NCBI RefSeq assembly: GCF_003885045.1
Contig: NZ_RHJS01000002.1
Span: forward strand, 6,131,302 to 6,195,301
Origin: Schaedlerella arabinosiphila
GTDB lineage: Bacteria > Bacillota > Clostridia > Lachnospirales > Lachnospiraceae
DNA length: 64,000 bases
Direction: 5' to 3'
The notes under the pieces are model-generated. The model saw only the letters and a list, made by a program, of their open reading frames with translations, did not search any database and was not told the origin of the DNA. Below are positions 16,787-25,520 of this stretch, in pieces (the stretch's first letter is position 1; each line of letters starts with the position of its first letter). Made by a program: the position numbers and the translations under genes.

Positions 16787-18904
16787 TTGGCTGGAAGAGA
16801 ATACCCATTAGAGAGAACCAGGAACATCGGTATCATGGCTCACATTGATGCGGGTAAGACAACACTGACAGAACGTATTCTTTACTATACCGGTGTGAAC
16901 TATAAAATCGGCGATACTCACGAAGGAACTGCGACCATGGACTGGATGGAGCAGGAACAGGAGAGGGGTATCACGATTACTTCTGCTGCCACAACCTGTC
17001 ACTGGACTTTGGAGGATCATACAAAGCCGAAGGAAGGCGCTCTGGAGCATCGTATCAATATCATTGATACGCCGGGACACGTTGACTTTACCGTAGAGGT
17101 AGAACGTTCACTTCGTGTTCTGGACGGGGCTGTCGGCGTATTCTGCGCAAAGGGCGGTGTTGAGCCGCAGTCAGAAAACGTATGGCGTCAGGCTGACACG
17201 TATAATGTACCAAGAATGGCATTCATCAACAAGATGGATATTCTTGGAGCAGACTTCTACAATGCAGTAGAACAGATCAAAACCAGACTCGGCAAGAATG
17301 CAATCTGTCTTCAGCTGCCTATCGGCAAAGAAGATGATTTTAAGGGAATCATTGACCTGATGGAGATGGAAGCCTACATCTACAACGATGAAAAGGGCGA
17401 TGACATTTCTATTACAGAGATTCCGGAAGAAATGAAAGACGAAGCAGAACTGTACCGTTCAGAATTAGTAGAGAAAATCTGCGATCTGGACGATGACCTC
17501 ATGATGGAATACCTGGAAGGCAATGAGCCGTCCGTTGAGGATATGAAGAGAGTGCTTCGCAAGGCAACATGCGAGTGTACTGCAGTACCGGTTTGCTGTG
17601 GTACCGCTTATAGAAATAAAGGTGTCCAGAAGCTCCTGGATGCGATTCTTGAATATATGCCGGCGCCGACAGACATTCCGCCGATTCAGGGAGTAGACCC
17701 GGACGGAAATGAAGTCGTAAGACATTCTTCTGACGAAGAGCCGTTTTCCGCACTGGCATTCAAGATCATGACAGACCCGTTCGTAGGAAAGTTAGCTTAT
17801 TTCCGTGTGTATTCCGGTACCGTGAACTCCGGTTCTTACGTACTGAACGCGACGAAGGGCAAGAAGGAACGTGTTGGCCGTATCCTGCAGATGCACGCCA
17901 ACAAGAGACAGGAACTGGACAAGGTGTACTCCGGAGATATCGCGGCAGCCATCGGATTCAAGCTGACGACTACAGGTGATACCATCTGTGACGACCAGCA
18001 TCCGGTGATCCTGGAGTCCATGGAATTTCCGGAGCCGGTTATCGAGCTCGCCATCGAGCCGAAGACCAAGGCTTCTCAGGGCAAGCTGGGAGAATCCCTT
18101 GCAAAGCTTGCGGAGGAGGATCCGACATTCCGTGCACACACCAATCCGGATACAGGACAGACCATCATCGCAGGTATGGGAGAGCTTCATCTGGAGATTA
18201 TCGTAGACAGACTGCTGCGTGAGTTCAAGGTAGAGGCCAATGTAGGCGCGCCTCAGGTTGCTTACAAGGAATCCATCACCAAGCCTGTGGAAGTGGACAG
18301 CAAGTATGCAAAACAGTCCGGTGGTCGTGGACAGTACGGACATTGTAAGGTAAAATTCGAACCAATGGACGTCAACGGAGAGGAGATCTACAAGTTCGAG
18401 TCTTCCGTAGTCGGCGGTGCGATTCCGAAGGAATACATTCCAGCTGTAGGCGAAGGTATCGAGGAAGCAATGAAGTCCGGTATTCTGGGCGGATTCCCGG
18501 TAGTCGGCATCTACGCGAATGTATACGACGGTTCCTACCATGAAGTCGATTCCAGTGAGATGGCATTCCACATCGCAGGCTCCCTTGCATTCAAGGATGC
18601 GATGAAGAAGGGCGCTCCGATCCTGTTAGAGCCCATCATGAAGGTGGAAGTGACCATGCCGGAAGAGTATATGGGAGATATCATCGGAGATATCAACTCC
18701 CGCCGTGGACGGATCGAAGGTATGGATGACCTGGGCGGCGGTAAGATCGTACGCGCATACGTACCGTTGTCCGAGATGTTCGGATATGCGACAGACCTGC
18801 GTTCGAGAACACAGGGACGTGGAAACTACTCCATGTTCTTCGAAAGCTACGAACCGGTTCCGAAGTCAGTGACCGAAAAGGTATTATCGAATAAAAACGA
18901 CTAA
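16787..18904 (+). CDS. fusA: Elongation factor G
   Basis: Translocation GTPase of 705 residues, full length. The TTG start at 16787 follows AGGAGGAG. G-domain motifs are 'AHIDAGKTTLTERILYYTG', 'DTPGHVDFTVEVERS' and 'INKMD'. Domains II-V follow in order, ending with 'LRSRTQGRGNYSMFFESYEP'. It is 28 bases downstream of rpsG, in the str operon. Confidence 0.98.
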   Translation: MAGREYPLERTRNIGIMAHIDAGKTTLTERILYYTGVNYKIGDTHEGTATMDWMEQEQERGITITSAATTCHWTLEDHTKPKEGALEHRINIIDTPGHVDFTVEVERSLRVLDGAVGVFCAKGGVEPQSENVWRQADTYNVPRMAFINKMDILGADFYNAVEQIKTRLGKNAICLQLPIGKEDDFKGIIDLMEMEAYIYNDEKGDDISITEIPEEMKDEAELYRSELVEKICDLDDDLMMEYLEGNEPSVEDMKRVLRKATCECTAVPVCCGTAYRNKGVQKLLDAILEYMPAPTDIPPIQGVDPDGNEVVRHSSDEEPFSALAFKIMTDPFVGKLAYFRVYSGTVNSGSYVLNATKGKKERVGRILQMHANKRQELDKVYSGDIAAAIGFKLTTTGDTICDDQHPVILESMEFPEPVIELAIEPKTKASQGKLGESLAKLAEEDPTFRAHTNPDTGQTIIAGMGELHLEIIVDRLLREFKVEANVGAPQVAYKESITKPVEVDSKYAKQSGGRGQYGHCKVKFEPMDVNGEEIYKFESSVVGGAIPKEYIPAVGEGIEEAMKSGILGGFPVVGIYANVYDGSYHEVDSSEMAFHIAGSLAFKDAMKKGAPILLEPIMKVEVTMPEEYMGDIIGDINSRRGRIEGMDDLGGGKIVRAYVPLSEMFGYATDLRSRTQGRGNYSMFFESYEPVPKSVTEKVLSNKND

Positions 18905-19030
18905 ATATTTATCAAAAAGGCTTGAAAAACCTATGAGTTTGAAATATAATCAAGGATAGCCGAGTAAAAAAACCGAAACAATCTAAAAATGCCTGAAAGT
19001 CAGGTGCTATTATTAAGGAGGACATTCAAA

Positions 19031-20224
19031 ATGGCTAAAGCTAAATTTGAAAGAACAAAACCACATGCAAATATTGGTACCATCGGCCACGTTGACCATG
19101 GTAAGACAACTCTGACAGCAGCGATCACAAAGGTTCTGTCTAAGAGAGTAGACGGTAATGCAGAGGTAGCTTTCGACAACATCGATAAGGCTCCGGAAGA
19201 GAGAGAGCGTGGAATCACAATCTCTACCGCTCACGTTGAGTATGAGACAGACAACCGTCACTACGCACACGTTGACTGCCCGGGACATGCTGACTACGTT
19301 AAGAACATGATCACAGGAGCTGCTCAGATGGACGGCGCGATCCTGGTTGTAGCTGCTACAGACGGAGTTATGGCTCAGACAAGAGAGCATATCCTGCTTT
19401 CCCGTCAGGTTAACGTTCCGTATATCGTAGTATTCATGAACAAGTGCGATATGGTTGACGACGAAGAACTGCTTGAACTGGTTGAGATGGAGATCCGTGA
19501 GCTGCTTGACGAGTATGAATTCCCGGGAGATGACACTCCTGTTATCCAGGGTTCTGCTCTGAAGGCTCTGGAAGATCCGGAGAGCGAATGGGGCGACAAG
19601 GTTATGGAGCTCATGAAGGCTGTTGACGAGTGGATCCCGACACCGGAGCGTGATACAGATAAGCCGTTCCTGATGCCTGTAGAGGACGTATTCTCCATCA
19701 CAGGACGTGGAACTGTTGCTACAGGCCGTGTAGAGCGTGGAACACTTCACGTATCTGACGAAGTAGAGATCATCGGTATCCATGAGGATATCCGCAAGAC
19801 TGTTGTAACTGGTATCGAGATGTTCCGTAAGCTGCTTGACGAGGCTCGTGCAGGTGATAACATCGGCGCACTGCTTCGTGGTGTTCAGAGAACAGAGATC
19901 GAAAGAGGACAGGTTCTGATCAAACCAGGTACAGTAAAGTGCCACACAAAGTTTACCTGCCAGGTTTACGTACTGACAAAGGATGAAGGTGGACGTCATA
20001 CACCGTTCTTCAACAACTACAGACCGCAGTTCTATTTCAGAACAACAGACGTTACAGGTGTCTGCGATCTGCCGGAAGGTATCGAGATGTGTATGCCTGG
20101 AGATAACGTAGAGATGACAGTAGAGCTGATTCATCCGGTAGCTATGGAGGAAGGTCTTCGTTTCGCTATCCGTGAAGGCGGACGTACAGTAGGATCTGGT
20201 ACAGTAGCTAAGATTATTGAATAA
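19031..20224 (+). CDS. tuf: Elongation factor Tu
   Basis: GTPase delivering aminoacyl-tRNA to the ribosome. The start is ATG 19031 after TTAAGGAGGAC, giving 397 residues; an in-frame ATG at 18989 is not supported. Motifs are 'IGHVDHGKTTLTAAIT', 'DCPGHADYVKNM' and 'FMNKCDMVDD'. Domains 2 and 3 are complete. Last gene of the str operon; the cassette described below begins within its terminator region. Confidence 0.98.
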   Translation: MAKAKFERTKPHANIGTIGHVDHGKTTLTAAITKVLSKRVDGNAEVAFDNIDKAPEERERGITISTAHVEYETDNRHYAHVDCPGHADYVKNMITGAAQMDGAILVVAATDGVMAQTREHILLSRQVNVPYIVVFMNKCDMVDDEELLELVEMEIRELLDEYEFPGDDTPVIQGSALKALEDPESEWGDKVMELMKAVDEWIPTPERDTDKPFLMPVEDVFSITGRGTVATGRVERGTLHVSDEVEIIGIHEDIRKTVVTGIEMFRKLLDEARAGDNIGALLRGVQRTEIERGQVLIKPGTVKCHTKFTCQVYVLTKDEGGRHTPFFNNYRPQFYFRTTDVTGVCDLPEGIEMCMPGDNVEMTVELIHPVAMEEGLRFAIREGGRTVGSGTVAKIIE

Positions 20225-20258
20225 TCAGTAAAAAGTGATATTTTAAGGGGCTTTCTGA
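20224..20258 (+). repeat. Direct repeat 1 (tuf terminator half)
   Basis: A 35-bp segment, starting on the last base of tuf, that recurs at 22058-22090 with a single 2-base gap: both begin atcagtaaaaagtgat and end tttaaggggctttctga. It includes the 5' arm of the terminator. Confidence 0.9.
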
Positions 20259-20278
20259 GAAATCGGGGAGCCCTTTTT
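20245..20278 (+). terminator. Terminator of the str operon
   Basis: aaggggct pairs with agcccttt (one G-U pair), followed by T residues, 20 bases after the tuf stop. The arm-to-arm sequence is imperfect compared with the copy at 22079. Confidence 0.8.
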
Positions 20279-20310
20279 GAAATTTTGTAATAGTAAAAGA
20301 GCGGAAGATT

Positions 20311-20331
20311 GGTGCCAAAACGGTGCTAAGA
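20311..20331 (+). repeat. 11-bp tandem repeat resembling recombinase arm sites
   Basis: ggtgccaaaac is followed at once by ggtgctaagat (8 of 11 bases shared), just inside the left end of the cassette. Short repeats of this kind often mark arm-type binding sites of tyrosine recombinases; here that is inference from position. Confidence 0.4.
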
Positions 20332-20364
20332 TAATTTTAAAATTTGTGAAATTAGAAATAAGTA

Positions 20365-20392
20365 TTGAAGAAATCCACCAATTTGATATAAT
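20365..20392 (+). promoter_or_regulatory. Promoter of the three-gene cassette
   Basis: TTGAAG (20365-20370), 16-bp spacer, and consensus TATAAT (20387-20392) preceded by TGA, an extended -10. It is 35 bases before the first gene, so the cassette is transcribed independently of tuf. Confidence 0.75.
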
Positions 20393-20426
20393 TTAGATAT
20401 TAACATACAGAAGGAAGGAATAGAAA

Positions 20427-21059
20427 ATGAAAAGCCCAAATGTAAATATTTACAAAGTTCAGATGGTTTATTTTTTTAGGGAGAAAAGTGAAATTAGAGC
20501 ATTTGGACTTATTAGTAGCTTGTATAATCAGCTGAAAGATGTTTTTAAAACAGAACCACAATCAATACCTATTCCTGACGATGCACCTGACGATGTTCCG
20601 CGTTGTGTTTGGAATGATGTTAATACATCGTTGACATTTAATAAGTTAAGATTAGATTTTTCTTTTAATATTCCATCGAGATTTAATTGGGAACATTTAT
20701 TAGTTAGGTTTAATGATAAAATTACTAATGCATTTGATGAATGTGATGTTATTATTGATAGGGTCGGATTAGTTTCGGAATTAATGTCTTTTGATAATCT
20801 ACATAATCTACTAAATGAGTATGTAAAGATAGATAAGTTCAATGGTGCTAGTGAAGTTAATATGTCATGGTTGGAAAATATTGATTTATATAATGTGTGG
20901 ACTTATATCATTATTAATGAATCAAAGAATGAGAATAAGATTATATTTGATATAAACAGTTTGCCGGATAGCAAATTGAGCGAGCAAGGAGTATTAGGTA
21001 AGGAAGCAATAAGCAGGTGTGCAGAAAAGTTGAAGGGAAAGATGCTGAATGTATTATAA
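20427..21059 (+). CDS. Cassette gene 1, TIGR04255-like protein of unknown function
   Basis: A 210-residue soluble protein starting at ATG 20427 after AGAAGGAAGG. No signal peptide or membrane helix is present. The layout, with a central 'RCVWNDVNTSLTFNKLRLDF' strand region and a C-terminal helical 'EAISRCAEKLKGKM', recalls the sporadically distributed TIGR04255 family; I make this assignment with limited confidence. No catalytic motif is seen. The stop codon overlaps the next start by 11 bases (GAATGTATTATAA), indicating coupled translation. Low-GC codon use sets it apart from tuf and from the aminopeptidase gene. Confidence 0.7.
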   Translation: MKSPNVNIYKVQMVYFFREKSEIRAFGLISSLYNQLKDVFKTEPQSIPIPDDAPDDVPRCVWNDVNTSLTFNKLRLDFSFNIPSRFNWEHLLVRFNDKITNAFDECDVIIDRVGLVSELMSFDNLHNLLNEYVKIDKFNGASEVNMSWLENIDLYNVWTYIIINESKNENKIIFDINSLPDSKLSEQGVLGKEAISRCAEKLKGKMLNVL

Positions 21060-21609
21060 TTCAAATAATGCGGTGTTAAGACAGCCAACTGTAGGGGCAA
21101 ATAAGGTAAGCAGCATTGTCTCTTATGCAATGAATGGTCTTTTTGAAAGACTAGAAAATATATTCGAATTTAAATCAGGAATAAAGAGTAGTGCTGTAGG
21201 ATATAATAGTGAAGAATATGAGCAATTGGAAAAGATATATTCGATGGCATATACGAAAATTAATTCATTAGAAAAAAATTATGTGAAAGCAAATGCGACA
21301 CTGAGTGAAATAGAAAAACTGAAGGATAATTGGAATGATAACGGTGCAAGTGCCTTTTCTTCAAAGTTGATTGAGAAGTGTAGAGGGATTGTAATGCAGT
21401 TGGCTTCTGAACCGTTTATTTGCCCTACCGCATGTGGTTCAATTCAATTCGAATATGAAAAGGAAAATGGAGACTATTTGGAATTTGAAATTTATGAAGA
21501 TAGAATTGAATGTTTCTTAGATACATCTGGTGGAGAGCAAGAATTTAATTTGCATGGTATTTCTGCAACTGATAGAATGAAGCAAATGGTGGTGGATTTT
21601 TATGCTTGA
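21049..21609 (+). CDS. Cassette gene 2, conserved protein of unknown function
   Basis: A 186-residue protein. The N-terminal third is probably helical ('EEYEQLEKIYSMAYTKINSL'). A middle 'LKDNWNDNGASAFS' motif is followed by a beta-rich C-terminal part ('FICPTACGSIQFEYEKENGD', then 'YLEFEIYEDRIECFLD'). I have the impression that this 'NW(D/N)..GA...PF..PT..GSI.FE' pattern occurs in uncharacterised proteins of similar three-gene sets, but cannot name a family. It overlaps gene 1 by 11 bases and gene 3 by 8 bases, so the three products are expected to work together. Role unknown. Confidence 0.7.
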   Translation: MYYNSNNAVLRQPTVGANKVSSIVSYAMNGLFERLENIFEFKSGIKSSAVGYNSEEYEQLEKIYSMAYTKINSLEKNYVKANATLSEIEKLKDNWNDNGASAFSSKLIEKCRGIVMQLASEPFICPTACGSIQFEYEKENGDYLEFEIYEDRIECFLDTSGGEQEFNLHGISATDRMKQMVVDFYA

Positions 21610-22015
21610 AAGAGACTGGAGCGCAATATACCGTAGAGTAAAAAGTAAGCCAATTTTTATGAAAGAGGGCAGACCATCATCGGCATCATTTAAAGACAGT
21701 AAAGGTGTATCGGTTGATAGAGATGGTAGCAGAGAAATATGTAGTATAATAGCAGATGAAGAACGTTTGCATTCTTTGTATACTAATGGATTATCTGACG
21801 TAGAAATTAGAGAACGAGGGGAGGAATTAAAAGCAATTATTCAACTAACCGATTCGCAGTGTGATTCAGTTGAGGCTTGTGTTGTTCCTGATCCGATAAA
21901 TGGGGAAAATGAATATCATGCGTTACTTCAAAAATCAGAAACAGAAATTCAATTATCAAAAAGTCAAGCTAAAACATTGGCAAAATTGGCGACAGTAATA
22001 AAAAATTATGCATGA
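21602..22015 (+). CDS. Cassette gene 3, small protein with SSASFKD/VSVDRDG motif
   Basis: A 137-residue protein starting within the stop of gene 2 (ATGCTTGA overlap). The N-terminus is 'MLERDWSAIYRRVKSKPIF', followed by 'GRPSSASFKDSKGVSVDRDG', a motif that looks conserved across small uncharacterised bacterial proteins. The C-terminal half is charged with 'SKSQAKTLAKLATVIKNYA'. No enzymatic motif, membrane segment or zinc site is evident. It is the last gene before the right-hand repeat and terminator. Could be the effector or partner of a toxin-antitoxin or defence set; this is speculation. Confidence 0.68.
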   Translation: MLERDWSAIYRRVKSKPIFMKEGRPSSASFKDSKGVSVDRDGSREICSIIADEERLHSLYTNGLSDVEIRERGEELKAIIQLTDSQCDSVEACVVPDPINGENEYHALLQKSETEIQLSKSQAKTLAKLATVIKNYA

Positions 22016-22057
22016 ATTCATTATTGTTTATGAGGGGATTTTTGTGTCATATAAAAA

Positions 22058-22090
22058 ATCAGTAAAAAGTGATTTTAAGGGGCTTTCTGA
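22058..22090 (+). repeat. Direct repeat 2 (right boundary of the cassette)
   Basis: A 33-bp near-identical copy of 20224-20258, lacking two bases (at) in the middle. It continues into a perfect terminator hairpin, so this side probably preserves the ancestral terminator. Confidence 0.9.
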
Positions 22091-22106
22091 TAATTCAGAA
22101 AGCCCC
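22079..22106 (+). terminator. Perfect 12-bp terminator hairpin
   Basis: ggggctttctga pairs perfectly with tcagaaagcccc across a TAAT loop, followed by TTCTT. It ends the cassette transcript and is convergent with the aminopeptidase gene. Confidence 0.85.
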
Positions 22107-22174
22107 TTCTTGTGAGAAAAAGTATTCCTATAATCGGGTACAGTCAATATGAACCAGGGTATTCCTAACTCAGT

Positions 22175-23479
22175 CTACTCGAAGAATGCCTTCGCGAACC
22201 GGCTCAGCGCGATCTGGTCCTTGACGCCCATCATTTCCCGGCTGGAATGCATGGCCAAAATGCCGGCCCCGGTATCGATCGTCCGCACAGGCAGGTGGGA
22301 GGAGAGAATCGAGGCAATCGTCCCGCCCCCTTTTGTGTTGGAATGCTTGGCAAAACGCTGGTAAGGGATCTGCCTGTCCTCGCACAGGGCAATCATGGAC
22401 GCGAGAGCTTCACAGTCCCAGGCATAGGACTGGTTGCTGGCGGACTTGAACACAAAGCCCTGATTGATGACCGGATAATTGGTAACATCCTGTACTGCCG
22501 GATAGTTGGGATGGTAGGCATGGGCCACGTCCGCGGAAAGCATCAGGCCGTCCGACAGGTCAGCCATACAGTCAATCATACTTTTTCCAAAAGCCTGCCA
22601 GATTTTTCCAACGACCACGTTGGGAAGGAAAGAATCCGCGCCCTGCTTGCTGAGACTGCCGATCTCCTCATGATCAAAAAGGCAGACCAGATTGACGCGG
22701 TTCGGATTTTGGCTTTCTGCCAGAGCATGCACCAGCGCGCAGACCGAAGTGATATCATCAAGCCTGGGAGCGCAGAGAAATTCCTCCGTGATGCCTGCCA
22801 GCTCCGGCTGCTCCAGATTATACAAGCACAGGTCGTAGTCCAGAATCTCGGATGGATCCACATCCAACTCTTCTGCCAGCAGCTTCACCAGGGTTGAATC
22901 CTTGTTCAGCATATCGTTCAGGGTTCCGAGGATCGGGAGCAGATGCTTCTGGTTGTCCACAGGAGTACCCTTCTCGTTGGCTGTACGGTTCATATGGATG
23001 GCCAGGTTCGGCAGACAGGCCACAGGGCGCTGAAAGTCGATCAGGTGGCTGACGGGGCGGTCGTAAGAGGAACCCCGTGTGACCACCTTTCCCGCCAGGG
23101 AGAGGGAACGGTCGAAAAAGGTGCTTAAGATGGGCCCGCCGTAGAGCTCTGTGTTCAACTGCATATATCCCTGTGTAAATATTTCCGGCTTCGGTTTTAC
23201 CTTAATGGCCGGAAAGTCCGTGTGCGCTCCCCCAATGTGGATACCGCGGGACAGATCCCAGTCCCGGCCGATGGTAAATGCATAAAGTGTGGTATCGAAG
23301 GGGCAGCAGAAATAACGCCCGCCCCGTTCCAGCGGCCAGGGCTCTTTTAACTTTAACTCTGTAAAGCCAGCCTCCGTAAGCACCTTTTTACTGTGGGCGG
23401 TGACGTGAAAAGCGGAGGTACCGTTTTTTAAAAATTCAAAAAGCTGCGAAATCTCAATCGCTAATGTGTGCATGATCAT
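22175..23479 (-). CDS. M18 family aminopeptidase
   Basis: Zinc aminopeptidase of 434 residues (432 if the second ATG, which is better spaced from GGAATGGAG, is used). Metal and active-site segments are 'GIHIGGAHTDFPAIKV', 'CLFDHEEIGSLSKQGADS' and 'LSADVAHAYHPNYP'. The C-terminal 'TKGGGTIASILSSHLPVRTI' with 'AMHSSREM' completes the family. It releases N-terminal residues from peptides in the cytoplasm. Transcribed toward the cassette, alone. Confidence 0.92.
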   Translation of the reverse strand: MIMHTLAIEISQLFEFLKNGTSAFHVTAHSKKVLTEAGFTELKLKEPWPLERGGRYFCCPFDTTLYAFTIGRDWDLSRGIHIGGAHTDFPAIKVKPKPEIFTQGYMQLNTELYGGPILSTFFDRSLSLAGKVVTRGSSYDRPVSHLIDFQRPVACLPNLAIHMNRTANEKGTPVDNQKHLLPILGTLNDMLNKDSTLVKLLAEELDVDPSEILDYDLCLYNLEQPELAGITEEFLCAPRLDDITSVCALVHALAESQNPNRVNLVCLFDHEEIGSLSKQGADSFLPNVVVGKIWQAFGKSMIDCMADLSDGLMLSADVAHAYHPNYPAVQDVTNYPVINQGFVFKSASNQSYAWDCEALASMIALCEDRQIPYQRFAKHSNTKGGGTIASILSSHLPVRTIDTGAGILAMHSSREMMGVKDQIALSRFAKAFFE

Positions 23480-23788
23480 TCTCCATTCCTGTCAAATATT
23501 CTTTGTGCCGGTTTGAAACAGCGGAGGCGTCCGGACTCAAAATCCTTCCGGCGCCTTACATAGCCGGCGGCTGAAAATATAGTATCACAAACAAAAGAAG
23601 ACTGCAAATGAAAGGGCTCTTATATTTATCCATTGTAAGCGGCCGGGAAATCTGATACAATGAATAATATGTTCCGCAGACTGCGGAAGTATACCGCAGG
23701 GCACTGCAGAAGATATGTCCCTGCGGGGCGGGCAAGGAAGCATTCAATCTGCCGTGCAGGCTGGGTGCAAGGATAAGGAGGAGAATGT

Positions 23789-24238
23789 ATGACAGTAGGA
23801 ATCGGGAATGACCATTCGGCATTGGAACTGAAGGCAGAGATCATAGAATTTTTGAACCAGAAGGGACATGAGGTCATCGATTATGGAACCAATTCCGAGG
23901 AGAGCTGCGACTATCCGATTTACGGAGAGATCGTGGCAAATGCGGTTGCGAAGGGAGAGGTGGACCGGGGGATTCTGATCTGCGGAACCGGCCTGGGGAT
24001 CTCACTTGCGGCGAACAAGGTAAAAGGCATCCGGGCGGCGGTATGCAGCGAGCCTTTTACAGCTAAGATGTCCAGGGAACACAACGACTGCAACATCCTG
24101 GCATTTGGCGCCAGGGTTGTGGGGGCAGAGCTGGCGAAGATGATGGTGGACGTCTGGATGAATACGGAATTTTCAGGAGCGGAGCGGCACGTCAACCGAG
24201 TAAACATGATCATGGATATTGAGGAGAAAAACAGCTAA
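23789..24238 (+). CDS. rpiB: RpiB/LacA/LacB family sugar-phosphate isomerase
   Basis: 149 residues starting at ATG 23789 after AAGGAGGAG. 'GNDHSALELKAEI' and 'ILICGTGLGISLAANKVKGI' carry the catalytic cysteine and substrate loop of ribose-5-phosphate isomerase B, which interconverts ribose- and ribulose-5-phosphate. Some family members act on galactose-6-phosphate or other pentose phosphates, but those usually occur as LacAB pairs. Located upstream of mtnA. Confidence 0.9.
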   Translation: MTVGIGNDHSALELKAEIIEFLNQKGHEVIDYGTNSEESCDYPIYGEIVANAVAKGEVDRGILICGTGLGISLAANKVKGIRAAVCSEPFTAKMSREHNDCNILAFGARVVGAELAKMMVDVWMNTEFSGAERHVNRVNMIMDIEEKNS

Positions 24239-24323
24239 AGAGTCAGCAGGAATCCGCGGAGCATTTACGCCATCCAGGCGGATATCCGAAAGGGAAAAGG
24301 ATATAAGAGAAAAGGTTATAAGA

Positions 24324-25403
24324 ATGGAAAAAAAAGAAAAAAGTATTTTAGATTACGAGACCGTCTCGCTGGATCTGGAGCATCACGCGCTGGTGATCAT
24401 AGACCAGACGCAGCTTCCGGGAAAGATCGAGATGCTGTCTCTGACGGACATCAAGGATATCTGGGAGGCAATCCGCCTTTTGAAGGTCAGAGGGGCTCCT
24501 GCCATCGGTGTGGCGGCCGCGGCCGGAATCTACCTTGCGGCAGAGAAGATTCATACGGAAGATACCCAGGTCTTTTACAGCGAATTTCAGCAGGCGAAAA
24601 AGTATCTCGCAACCTCCCGCCCGACGGCGGTCAACCTGTTCTGGGCACTGGACCGGATGGAAAACGTGGTTCGGACGCATTTGACAGAAAGTGTGGCGAA
24701 GATCCAGTCGCTTCTGCAAAAAGAAGCCGTCCGCATCCACGATGAGGACATTGAAGTCTGCCGGAAGATCGGAGAGTATGCCCTGGAGCTGGTAAAGCCC
24801 GGGGACGGCCTGCTGACCCACTGCAACGCGGGACAGCTTGCCACGGTGAAGTACGGGACGGCTACGGCGCCCATGTATCTGGGGATGGAACGGGGATATG
24901 ATTTCCATATCTTCACAGATGAGACCCGCCCGCTGCTCCAGGGCGCGCGTCTGACTGCGTCGGAGCTGCACGCGGCAGGAATGGACGTGACGCTGATCTG
25001 TGACAATATGTCCGCATCCGTTATGAAAAAAGGGCTTGTCCAGGCGGTATTTGTAGGGTGCGACCGGGTGGCGGCCAACGGGGATACGGCCAATAAGATC
25101 GGAACCTCCGTGGTTGCCTGTGTGGCAAAGCAGTACGGCGTTCCGCTGTATGTATGCGCGCCGACCTCCACCATCGACATGACCCTGGAGACAGGCGAGG
25201 AGATCCCCATTGAAGAGCGTGATCCTGAGGAGATCACGGAAATGTGGTATCAGGCCCGCATGGCGCCGGAATCCGTGAAGGTGTATAATCCCTGCTTTGA
25301 CGTGACGGACCACGACCTGATCACGGCCATCATCACGGAAAAAGGAATTGCACGTCCGCCGTACAGGCAGGCATTTGAAAAGATGCTGCAAGTCACACCC
25401 TGA
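24324..25403 (+). CDS. mtnA: S-methyl-5-thioribose-1-phosphate isomerase
   Basis: Methionine-salvage isomerase (eIF2B-like fold) turning methylthioribose-1-P into methylthioribulose-1-P. The start is ATG 24324 after AAAAGG, giving 359 residues; upstream codons in frame are not supported. Motifs are 'VRGAPAIGVAAAAGIYLA', the catalytic cysteine in 'LTHCNAGQLATVKYGTATAP', and the aspartate in 'GCDRVAANGDTANKIGT'. Other salvage genes are not nearby; metK lies 3 kb downstream. Confidence 0.93.
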   Translation: MEKKEKSILDYETVSLDLEHHALVIIDQTQLPGKIEMLSLTDIKDIWEAIRLLKVRGAPAIGVAAAAGIYLAAEKIHTEDTQVFYSEFQQAKKYLATSRPTAVNLFWALDRMENVVRTHLTESVAKIQSLLQKEAVRIHDEDIEVCRKIGEYALELVKPGDGLLTHCNAGQLATVKYGTATAPMYLGMERGYDFHIFTDETRPLLQGARLTASELHAAGMDVTLICDNMSASVMKKGLVQAVFVGCDRVAANGDTANKIGTSVVACVAKQYGVPLYVCAPTSTIDMTLETGEEIPIEERDPEEITEMWYQARMAPESVKVYNPCFDVTDHDLITAIITEKGIARPPYRQAFEKMLQVTP

Positions 25404-25520
25404 CCAGGTGACATGCAGCAAATAGATGGCCGGCCGGGGCTGAAAGGAACAGGGCAGTGTACCAAAATGAGCCGTTTCTGCATACAATAAAGATATAATG
25501 TCTGAAATGGAAGTGGAAGT

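Larger units (their letters stand above)
20224..22090. mobile_element. Three-gene AT-rich cassette inserted at the tuf terminator
   Basis: Near-identical 33/35-bp repeats bound a 1.87-kb segment. It is visibly richer in A+T than the housekeeping genes on both sides and carries three overlapping genes of unknown function with their own promoter. The right copy forms a perfect terminator hairpin while the left copy's second arm is degenerate. This is what recombination into a terminator would leave. No recombinase is encoded within, so it would be a passenger cassette. Confidence 0.65.

Noticed and set aside
19013..20134. A 373-codon open frame antisense to tuf
   Set aside because: It mirrors the codon bias of tuf, has no ribosome site or recognisable domain, and the sense gene is certain.
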